Source of the DNA: Cheilinus undulatus | Taxonomy: Eukaryota; Chordata; Actinopteri; Labriformes; Labridae | Length of the DNA: 64,000 nucleotides | Direction of reading: 5' to 3' | Assembly (NCBI RefSeq): GCF_018320785.1 | Contig: NC_054886.1 | Location: 7,501,207 to 7,565,206, forward strand | In this document: in pieces, positions 47,789-59,800 of the stretch | How the letters are laid out: every line of letters begins with the position of its first letter | Position numbering within the stretch: position 1 is the stretch's first letter | Made by a program: the position numbers and the translations under genes | The notes under the pieces: generated by a model | Databases searched by the model: none | The model's input: the letters and a program-made list of their open reading frames with translations, nothing else | Told to the model about the DNA's origin: nothing

Positions 47789-50700
47789 ATGGGCCTCTTC
47801 TTCATCAGTCAGCTACTTTTGACGACTCTTCTTCTTCAAACGACCGTAGAAAGTAAGTCCAGAGGCTGAGTTCTGACATTTATATTTTTCTAATATGGGA
47901 GTTTGCAGGGATAACTACAAATCTGTCTTTAGTTTGGGTGAAAAAGGACTGGAGTTTTAGAGGTCTTAAAGTTTAAATACTTGTTTTCTCCAGATGCAGA
48001 GTCAACACTTGAGCCAGACGATTCTTTGTATTACGGCGAGTTCTGCCTTCATACTTCTAACCCCCATTGGACCACATCAGCTACCCAGCAACCCACAGAG
48101 TCCAACAGCGGGAAACCCAAATCCTCAAAAGAGAAGCCAAACAAGGAATCAACCCAACCTTTGGGTGATGCTCCAGATGCTTCGTACAATACGTCCACTC
48201 AGTCAACCACACAGCCCTCCTCTGAATCCACCAAACAGCCGACCCAAGAACCACTAGAGGAAGTTGTTATGGAGGAAATCAGAAACATAGCGATGGCTCC
48301 TCTGGGACTGGGTGAGACTTTTCCATCTATTTTGGGCTGTATTTTAGCTTGCTTTAATGATTATTGCTTTTTCATTCCTGGTTTTTATCCTTGCATGATC
48401 TTGTCACAATGCTGTATGACTGCAACTTCCTGTGAAATTTTATTCATAAAACTTGTGTTATTTTAAACCCAAGAGCAGTTTAGGTGAAAAAGACAAGCGA
48501 GAAGTTAATGGATAAACAGACTGCATACAAAATGTAGTTTCTAAACGAAGGTTTTTATTATTAAGAGGGAAAAAGTCCAAGCTTATCGGGTCCTATGTGG
48601 AACTGCCAGACCTGCTTAATAAAGAAATCCCTTAAATAGAACCTGACTGACAAAGTGAAGTCGACTAAAAGGTCTCAAAAAGCAACACATCATGGCACCA
48701 TATGTAGAAATTACAGTCTCTGACATCTCACAGTCTGGAATGGGTTACACAGTCAGTTAGAAGGCTTTAGGACTATAGTGAACCACAGTGATAGCCATTA
48801 TCCACAAATGGGGAAAACTTAAGAAGTGGTGATCCTTCCCAGGAGTGGCCAGCCTACTAAAATGACTTCAAGAACGCATCAGTGACTCATCCAGGAGGTC
48901 ACAAAAAACCCAGAACAACATCTAAAGACCTGCAGGCCTTGCTTGAGAGCTATTATCCACAACTGAGGAAAACATTTTGCCCAGTCTCTTTCCTATTGTT
49001 GAGACATTAACACTGACCTTAACTGAGTCAAGTGAGGCCTGCAGGTCTTTTGATGTTCTGGGTTCTTTTGGAACCTCCTGGATTAGTCTTTGGTGTGCTC
49101 TTGGGGTCATTTTGTTTGGTCAGACACTCCTTGGGAGGTTTGCCGTTGTTTCAAGTTTACCCCATTTGTGGATAATGGCTCTCACTTTTTTTTTTTTTTT
49201 TGCTGGAGTCCCAAAGGCTTATAAGTGCCTTTATAACCCTTTCCAGACTGATGGATGCAAAATAGCTGCAGTTTGTCTTTTTTCAGGTAATCTTTGACTG
49301 ATATAGATTTTTTTTGATGATCTTTAATATTTATTGTGATAAATATGCAAAAAAATACAAAATGAGGAAGGAGGCAAATAGTTTCGACAGTGCTGTACAA
49401 CATGTTTAAAAGACTCTAATGTTGATTTATAAAATGAAGATGCAGGGCTCCTTTTAAGGACGTTGCTGTTTGCCTGTTTTCTCCTTTAAGTCTTTCCTTG
49501 TCGCTGTGAGAAGATTGAGAGGAGTGTTGATGCTGGCATTGACCAGTTTAAGGGCATGCTGATCCTGACTGCCACAGAAATGTGCAGCAAACGTCAATTC
49601 ATGTAAGTAAGAGTGACATTTAAAGTGAAATTGTTGAATATTTTCTCACACCATTGGTCAAATGTTTTTGCAACATGTACAGTGCGTTCACTGGCTAACC
49701 ATCCAGTGAGAAAATACTCATGCACCTCACAATGAAAGGATATACCAGTCCTATTCCCGCCCTCTTTTACTGTGAAGCCATGCCGTTGTAACTTGTGAAA
49801 ATCCGAATCCTGTATGCACCTCGAAGTGTTAATGGTGCCTTCACAAATGTGCAAGTGGCCCATGCCATGGGCACCAATACACCCCCACACCATCACAGAT
49901 GCTGGCTTTTGAATTTTGCATTGATAACAATCTGGGTGGTCCTTTTCCTTTCTTCTAATTTTAAAGTAATTTTTTGGATAAATTAAATGTGCAGCTGATT
50001 TCCTTTCATGATGAAGGGAACTTTTCCTCTCTTTTTAATGTTTTGCAGTGGGATTAAAACAGATGGACAGGAAGTCTGTGTGTCAAAATCAATCGCAAAG
50101 GCTTTCTTAAGAAACAACCTGTAAGTACTTCTGAACTTCTGCTCTTTTACCTAGGACCCTGTGGTGATTTTTTTTTATTGGTGATAATGTGCACAAAGTA
50201 TGCAAACACAAAACAGCAATATTAAACATTGAACAAGAACGCAACCTGACAAAAAACAAACAAACACACAAATAAAAAAGACCATACAGCTGTATGTCTT
50301 TAGCGTTAAATAATATGTGATGTGGTAGGGAGTCCTAGAAACAATAAAAAACAATCAAAAATATCGTCATCTTGTTAATTTCTCAATGTTTTACATTAGA
50401 CGGCACAAATGGATGAATAATAACAGTAGATTAAAAAATTAGAAAGATGCAAGAAAAACACAAAAACAAAAAGACACACCTGTAATGACCAAGGATGTTA
50501 TTGTATTATAATAATAATCACACTTATAGTGCTAATAGTAGAACTAGTAATAATAATAATGACATGACTACTACCACCACCACTACTACTACTACTGCTA
50601 AAAATAATAATAATGATAAAATAATAATATTGTTAACAATGGATGACAAAAAAGAGAAAACCTAGCTAGTGGTGATAATCATCCTCATCCTCCTCCTCAT

Positions 50701-50883
50701 CATCATCATTATCATAATCATAATCTGCATCATCATGACAATCAGAGCAACAAAAAGGTAATTATAAAGTCAGTTGAGTTAATTTCCCAATGTTGTTGAT
50801 GGCACTAATAATCACAGTTGTTATGGTAACAACAGTTAATAATACAAAAATAATAATAATCATTGTTATAATCATCTCACCTC

Positions 50884-50929
<46 letters not shown>

Positions 50930-53834
50930 TTATAGTAGTAGTAGTAGTAGTAGAAGAAGTAGTACTATTAGTAGTAGTATAACTACAGCTACAACTTTGA
51001 TCATTACAGGTGTTTTTTTTTTTGTTTAGTTTTGTTTACTTCTGCATCTTTCTCTTTATTCAGTATTTACCTATATGTGCCATCCAAAATATAAGGAAAT
51101 TATTGCTTTATTATCTTCATACTCGTTGCTGTGTTGATGATGATAATAATGATGACGATGATGGTGATGATTATTATTTAACATATATATTATGCTGACA
51201 TTATGAAGGCAATATGATAATGATTATGCTGATTCTTATTATTGTTATAGCTGTTACAGTTGTCACTGAGGTGATATGATAACGATGATTATTATTAGTA
51301 TTATAGGCTTATTGTGTTTAGCATTGCTGCTGTCATGTAGCCCCTCCATGTGTTCCACCAGAAATGTCAGTAAATGCTTTACAACAACAGAGGTCCCCGG
51401 GTAAAACTTATCCTGTGCAAACAGGATGTCAGCTTGATAACCTGTAGTTGAAATGGACATTAGCAGTCCATCTACATTGGAAATGCCATTGCAGTCATTT
51501 AACCTGTACACACTTTTATACCTCATTAGTGCTGACTCTTGACATTGAAAACTCAGCTCTAAATAGTATATCTGCTTATGTGGAAATGTTTGAGTCAGCA
51601 AGTTCTAATCTGATAAAAGCATTTCCTGACTGATGAGCGGACGTGTCGTTAATCTTTTCCTGTAAGTTCACTTGTTGACACGAGCATTTTTCTCCTCCAA
51701 CCCACAGTCGCAGACCTGAAAAACCACCAATAGACAGTATCTCTGGGTCTTCAGCCCCGCTGGATATAAACACACAGGAACCCATAACCGTCACACCATC
51801 TCTGGCTGAAATGACTCAATCCACTGATCTAAATCCACAAGATTTAGAAAACGAATATTATTATAAAACTGCTGATCCGGTCTTAGATGTACATCCCCCA
51901 CATGGTAAGGACCCAGCGCCTGTAAGGCCTTTGTGAGTAATCGTACCCAAGCCTGTAGCAAGTCAGTGGAAGCTTTCAGAGGTGGAATTGTACACAGCTA
52001 TTATACTCAAAAGTAAAGTTACACTGGTTAAAGTTTACTTTAGTTAAAACCCACTCAAAACTAAAAAGTAGTTAGTAGTTAGTGTAAAGTTTACTCTGAG
52101 TCTGGATGATAATACTGTTTCCTGTTGTGTGGCTCCACAGTGAGTGTTGAGTGTTTATCCTGCCTGAACCAGACTGATCTGAACAAAGGTGACCTATGGT
52201 TTTGGGATTCCCTGGATGTGATGATGGAACAAGATTCCTGCCCTGCTTCTATCCAGTAACAGTTTATACGTCTTGACTTGACTATTGCACTCCTAAAAGG
52301 ACAGTTTAATAACTTGATCAGTATCTTTTGTTTTCAATGTGTTTAAAACAACCCAGGGAGTTTTATTAGAGCTTCCAGTGGACAGGAAGTGGAAGGTTGA
52401 ACGATGATCTCTCACCTGTTAAAGGAAATAACCTTCAGTCCTCTGCTTCTGAACACAGTGTCACCCTGAAAAATGGCAGTTCTTCCTGTTTGACCTCAGT
52501 GGAGCAGCTCTTTGAGATAGCGCTGACAGAACTGCATGAAGAAGGCAGTCCGACTGATGTTGGTTTGTATAAATCTCTTCTCCACTGAATGTTATTCCTT
52601 CACTCAGATACGTCATCAGATGCCTTCTTACCAGCAGTCCAAAAACCAAACAGTATTCATAAAGAGTGAAAGAACGAAGCAAGATTTCTAAATTCTGCTG
52701 GGAAATGACTAAACAGTTATTACAGAATTTAATGGGTCCCTGAAAACCCCAGAGAACAGGTCCTGCCTGGCTGTTATTGATGATCAGTGCACTGGGTGTG
52801 GAGCTGGAATCCTGGTTAACAGGATGTTGGTATTATTGTTTTATGCTACTTTTTAACCCCTTTTCATCACGCCTTCTGCCTGTTTTTGCTGCTGCATGTT
52901 GCCCCTTTTGCCCCATTTTCTACCTATTGCCAATTGTTGCTTCTGTTTTGCCTCTTTCTTTCATTGCTTTGTTGCCACTTTTTACACATTTTTTTTTTTT
53001 TAACCACACTTTTGCCAGCTTTGTGCCCAATTCAACACTTTTTCTTTTTGGCCACTTTTAACCATTTTTGCAGCTTTTTCCCCATTATTGCCACTCGCTC
53101 TCATTTTTGCCCTTTCATTGCACTTTTGCCTCTTTAGCCTGCTTTTGACCCTAACTTTAATGAATTTTTACAAAATTATTGGCACTTTCTTGATTCTTTT
53201 GTCCACTTTTACCACCGTTTTAGCCACTTTTAATCAATTTTTCACCTTTTGCCCATTTTAGCTTCTGCTTTGCCACTTCTTCTGATCACATTTGTTGTTT
53301 TTTTTTTGCTACTTTTTCCCATTTTGTCCCTTTTGTTGCCACTTCTAACCCTTTTTGTTGCTTTTAAACAATTTTTTCCTTCTATTTTGCAACTTCTTTT
53401 GGCACTGTTAGTGCACTTTCACAAACTTTTTGTTCAATTTGACACCTTTTGCCTCTTTAAACACTTTTTTTTGCCACTTTTAACCATTATTGCCACTCTT
53501 TCACATTTTTGCCTTTATTTTGCCACTTCTTTTTATAACTGTCATTGCAGTTCTACTTTTGACCCTGATTTTAGCCAGTTTTTACCCTCTTTGCTGGCTT
53601 TTGCCCATTTTTGCTGTTTTTCATGCCCATTATTACAACTTTTCTCTCATTTTGCATCTGTTTTGGCACTTCTCTTTGGTACTTTCATTGCATTTTGCCC
53701 CCTTTTAGTCCCCCTTGCTTATTTTTGCCACTTTTTTGCCACTTTAACTCATATTTGCTGATTTTTTTTCCCTAATTTTTTCACTATTTTTCTGCTTTAA
53801 CTCATTTCTGCTACTTTCATCTATTCTTGACACT

Positions 53835-53872
<38 letters not shown>

Positions 53873-56800
53873 TCTTGCTGGATTTACCCTTTTGCCACTT
53901 TTTTGCCACTCAAAGCCTATTCATTCATGGTAACTAGTTTTTTTGTACCTTTTTTGCCACTTTGTTTTGAGACATTCATTGCACTTTTGCCAGTTTTTGC
54001 TTATTTTTATTCTTATTTTGGCTTTAACCCATTTTGCAGCATTCCTCCCATTTTTGATACTTTTTGCCCCTTTAAAACATTTTTTTCTGGGGGTTTTCTT
54101 GCCTCTTTTTCCCATTTTTTTTTTTATCTTGGCACTTCTTGTGGCACTTGTGGCCCTTTTTTTTTTTTTCTTTTAGCTGTTTTCGTTTCTGTTTTGCCAA
54201 ATCTTTTTTGGCAGTTTATTGAACTTTTGCTGCTTTTTCCCCACTTGGATCACTTTTTTTTTTTCTTTTTTTACTTTTAACCTTTATGCTGTTTTTCACC
54301 TATTTTTGCTGCTTTTGCATTATGCTTTTTTTTTTTTTTTGCCTCTTTTCAGAATTATTCAGTCATTTCCATCAAAGTGTCTCAGTTTTTTTCTACTTGG
54401 TTTTCTGGCATCCTGATGATTGTGCATTATAACTTAGCTATGAAGTCTGACGTTACTTTCCTAATGGTTTAACATCACTTATAAAAGGGTCATTGAGGTG
54501 TACATTTTGAAACTGTGACCCCAGAGAGCTCTCCCCTTTATCCTCCTTTATGGGTGGCCTTGAAGCATCGGCATCTAAACTGTTAAAACTTCCCTCCTTT
54601 TAAAGCCACTGATGGATGTCGCTGCAAAGAGACGGAGAAGAAACTTCCAGATGAAACCTCACCCGTCACAAGAGCAAGGATCTGGCGTTCCAGCGACACC
54701 TGTAATTCAACTCAGATTATGTAGGTGTGAAGATTTGTGTTTAAGTGTGTTTGTGTGTGTTACTCATTATTTGGGAGAGTGTGAGAGGCTGGCCACATCT
54801 CTGCTGGATAAAGTCAGAATTCTGAGATTAAAGTGACTCCTTCTGAGTAGTCATAGGTGGCCTCTCTCTCTAGTCTCCTTCTTGCACGCTCACTCAGTTT
54901 GTGAGGACGGCCCGATCTAGGCAGATTTGCACATGTGCCATATTCCTTTCATTTCTTGATGATGGATTTAACTAAACTCCAGGGATGTTCAGTAGCTCTG
55001 AAATGCTTTTGTATCCATACCCTGACTTATTATTTTTAATCACTTTCTCTCTGAGTTGCTTTGAGTGTTCTTTTGTCTTCATGGTGTAATGGTAGCCAGG
55101 AATACTGATCAACCAGTGACTGGACCTTCCAGATACATCTGTTTGGCTCCTTCACTGCCTTGGTTGGTTAGTTGAGCTGATGGTCAGTCCTAGCTTGGAT
55201 AATGTTAAAGGGATATTTCAGTATTTTTTTAAGTAGGGTTGTCTGAGGTACTTGACAATAATTGTGGCTTTATGCTGCAGTGATTTCAGAGAGTGTTGTC
55301 CCAAATTTTGCAAGCTGAAGATAGGCCAGATAACAATGCTGGATCACCTGTACACTATTATGAAATTTTTTGAGGTGTTTTACTTTCCACCCAGAAAGCC
55401 TGTGTGTTTGCACAGCTTTAGCTACTGGCTTTGTGTTCTTCTGCAGAACACAGAGGTTTTCTGGGCGAATAATAAAACACTTCATAATATTTTCAATATA
55501 GAATACAATTCAGTCAACATTGGGTTTTTTTTGGCCCATTTCACCTCAAACTAGTTGAATTATGCAGTGAAACTGTACCCATATGTGACCAAAGCTGGTA
55601 AAAACTCCTGCAAGTTGTCTGAGATCATTTTTGAGTTTTTTACACATTATGAAATCATAGATTCCAAGCTTTCAAATGGTGTATCACACACCCTAATCTG
55701 AGCATATTTTACAAAGATATGCTCATTTGAATGTTAACTTCTAGTTTCTGTTTGTTCTGAGAAAACCAGGTTCAAAGTTTCAGGACTGCTCCTACCTTCA
55801 AGCAGGCCAGGTAATGGGCGTGAACAATAGAGCCACATTTACATAAAGTCCACCCAAACCAAGCTTCTGAATTGGACTGGTGACGCTCATCAAAATATTC
55901 CCATAGGAAATCCGCCTTCATCAAACTTTCACTGTCGAGTGATCCTGAAGTCATCCCAAGTCTGTTGATAATTCTTGATGCTTCTTCATCGTCTCTTCTA
56001 CTTTTCTTCGCTGCAGGGTGCATCTTGAGGCTTGCTGTTAAAGGTGATAACTAGAAACAGCTGTAGTTACGTGCCGAGGGGGCTGGCGTTTGAGCCATGT
56101 GGTGTTTGTTATTGTCGATCTCAATGGGTGAAACTGGGAACAATACCAGGCTGAGTGGCCAATTATCACCCAGCAGTTTCGCTTTCCCCTCCCCTCAATC
56201 TCCCTGCAGAACTACGTAAAGAGGGCATTTTTAAACACAAAATAAACGCTTTTAAATATCACATTTGTGTTACTTTTTTCATCGAATGAGTAGTTTAAAT
56301 GTCGGGCTTGCATAAAAAGAGAAAAAATGAAAAATGATCATTTTGAAGAAAACGACTTTGTATCTACTTTTTCTCAACCACCGGAATGGCGACTTGCAGG
56401 AACTTTATCTGGCTTCGGTCACATATGCTATGCTGTATAGCCTAGCTTCTCCAAATGCATGCAGACATAAAAGTAGCAATCCCTGAGATTTTGGGAATGA
56501 GTGATTTAGAGTAAAAAATGTATTAAAATGGCAGTCAAGTTTCTGTGATGCAAACTAAACTTACGCTTTTGCTTTTCCAGAGAGACACTGATGGACGGCA
56601 GAGAAGTGTGTGTGAATGAAACCAGCTATTTAGAGTACTTGGACTTCAGTCATTCGTAAGTAAAGCACCTCTAACACAGATCATACTTATGTAGACTTGA
56701 TTTAAATTATCACACATTATGTGATTTTACTTTGACCTGACATTTTTTAAAACAAGTCATCTGGTTTAGGAGTCATCCGTCATGTTTGGTGCAATTCTCT

Positions 56801-59800
56801 TTCATGCTCACTCAGTCACTGTGATCAGTGCAGAAAGTATTCAGACCTCCCTCACTTTTTTCAATTTTGTTACCTTGCAGCCAGAAGCAATAAAAAACAT
56901 TTTTATTCTCACGAATCTATGTTTAGTACCCCATCACATCAAAGTGGAAACAGAGTTTTAGAAATTTTTGCAAAGATATGGAAAAAAAAGAAAAATCACA
57001 TTGGCATAGATATCCTGACCATGTGCAAAAACACTAAATTTAGCTCAGGTTCCTCCCATTTCTCTAGATCCATCGCTGCAGCTTCCACTGATCTGGGCTT
57101 TATGGCAGTGTGAACTCATGGAAGTCTCTCCTCAATGTTAAACACATAAAAGCCTGCCTGATGTTTGCAAAAAGCTCCAAATGAAAGTCAGGCAGGCTGT
57201 AATGTGTTTTGCACTGAGGAGAGCCCACATTACCTGTCAACAATCCTGCTCTTTTGACCTCATGGCTTGGGTTTTGCTCATATATGCACTGTCAGCTGTA
57301 AGGCCTTCTATAGAGAGGTGTGTGCTCTAATCAGTTTAATTTACCACAGGTGGACTCCAGTCAAGGTGTAGAAACAGATCCAGAGAAATGGGAGGAACCT
57401 GAGCTAACTTGAAGTGTTTTTCAAAGGGCCTGAATACTTAAAATAATTTGATATTTTAGGTTTTTTTTCCCCATATATCAATCATTCTCTTCTGCTTCTC
57501 CGAGTTTGAGCCACTTTGCCAAAGTAGGTCAACCCAGATGTCTCTCTCCCCCCAGCAATGTTTTCTAGTTCCTCCTGGGGGATTCTGAGTCACTCCCAGG
57601 CCAGATCAGATATAAAAATCCCTCCAGCGAGTTCTGGATCTGTCCCGAGGTCTCCTCTCAATTGGAAGACCTCCACAGGAAGGCACCCAGGAAGCATCCT
57701 GATTAGATACCCAAACCTCTTCAGCTGGGTCCTTTTGATGGAAAGAGCCCAGAAACCCTCCTAAGAAATCTCATTTCAACCACGTGAACCTGCAATCTCA
57801 TTCTTTCTGTCATTACCCAAAGTCCATGACCACAGGTGAGGATTGGGACATAGATCGACCAGTAAATCAAAAGTTTTGCCTTTCAGCTCAGCTCCCTCTT
57901 TGTCACAACGTTACGGTACAACGCCTGCAAAACTGCTGACGCTGAAATCTGCCTGTCAGTCTCTTGGAGGTGCTTATTCTCATACCAACCGCTTTGCACT
58001 CAGCCACAAACCGTCCCTGCTGGAGGTTCCCAGCCAAGGAAGCCGACAGAACCACATCATCTGCAAATAGCAGAGATGATACTGATGCCAACACGCAATG
58101 GGAATGTGTCCCTCCGTGTCCCACTGAGGATCAGCACCTCATTGTGGTGGAGGGATTTGTGTGTCCTAGTGAACCCAGGAGCTACGTTGCTGGGGGAATT
58201 AGCCCCTGGTAGCATTTCCCAAGGCAAATTGGTCCCGGGGAAGTGCCCAGATGAAGAGTGATTCAAGACAGCCCTCATGATTTGGAGCCTACAGTCTGGG
58301 GTTACCTCCCTCAGAATAGTGAGACCCCCTGGAGCCCAATCCAGGCTTCATTCCATGGGTCCCGGACGGGCTTAGCCTGACAAGACATGAAACCACTACC
58401 AGGCAGGCAAAGGCGAGGCCTAGGACTACTGATGCCCAGCAGCATAGACTGGTTTTGGGTTATTTTTCATAGACTTGTAAACGTTTCTAAATTTCTGTTT
58501 TCACTTTGCCATGATCGGGTACTGAGTGTAGATTAAATTAGAAAAACTAGTTTTAACAGACTGTAGCATCAGGATATAACATAACAAAATCTAAAAAAGT
58601 GAAGGGGGTCTGAATACTTTCCTAAGGACCTGTATATGCATATGGGGACTGTGTAGTTAAAGGTGGTAAACATGCTTGAATAGTCCTTGTAAATACTAGG
58701 AAATATAACCCTGGCATTGCCACTGCCGAGTAAACTATCTGGGATTTGAGCCTTTCAATTATGAAATGAAGAAAAGACATTTCTTTGGTAGCTTGTCAGA
58801 TGATGGTAATTTCATTGCTGGTGTCTTGGCTCTAAAGGAACATATTTAGCATTTCCTTTAAGCTGATTATTTTTTTTTTTTTTGATAAATGTCTCATTCA
58901 ACAGCAAAATCAGCACCCCCATTGAACATGGAACAGCCGGGGTGAGGATTGACATTCTTCCTGGGGAGAAACAGCAACCTACACAACTTGAGGATCGATC
59001 TTTATTGATCAGGGGAACAGAGGAAGAACGTTGTGAGTTTCAGCTTGTGCAGAGCAACATAACATCGCATTTATCCTCAAAACACACCAATTTACCTTTC
59101 TCAAACAGGGACAGGGACATGGACAGTAACACCAAATCCCAGGGTATTTGAAAATATCCACAGTATTGCTTGAATTACCGTCGTAAAGACAGTTCTGTGT
59201 CATGAGCGAGTATTTATGCCTTAAGAATGTGTCTGTCTCTAGCAGCAGCACCACTACCTGAGTGCTAAATGCTTTCAAAGTGATGACAGAACTCCTGTTA
59301 ATGATGGAGCACCAATCTGTCAAACACTTAAGCAAGAATGAAAAGGACTCGCTCATATAAACTTGAATGTTACTGCGTTTGCCCCTGTTCTAATCCTCTC
59401 TAAACTTAAAAACATTTTAATTTCTCTTTCTAGTAGTAGATCAGTGATATATATTAAATAACATTTACAGTTTATTTCTGATTAAAAACACAGGAAACAT
59501 TTGCAATGATTTTCTAATCTCATAAAGCAGCAGCACATCTTAAAAAAGAGAGTGCGTAGACATTGAATATCCCACCATCTAAAGTCCATAACATCACCAG
59601 AAGCTTCAGAGAATCTGGAGAAATCTTTTTGCTCAAGGGGCAAAGCTGAAGGTCAATATTTGAGGAAAATTTTCAGTTTCTGTCAACACAGTTGGCTGTG
59701 AAACACCACTAACTTCTCTGGGCCAGAGCTCATTTAAAATGGACTGAGGCTACATAGAAAACTGTTCTGTGGCCAGAAAATCCAAATTTGAAATTCTTTA

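Noticed and set aside
50510-51300. Possible CRISPR-like spaced repeats
   Set aside because: These are trinucleotide microsatellites of several kinds with no regular spacers, in a vertebrate genome.
52777-54416. Long Phe/Leu-rich ORFs on the + strand that look like membrane proteins
   Set aside because: They coincide exactly with the T-rich TTTTGCCACTTTT tract. Hydrophobicity follows from TTT and CTT codons and there is no splice or start context.
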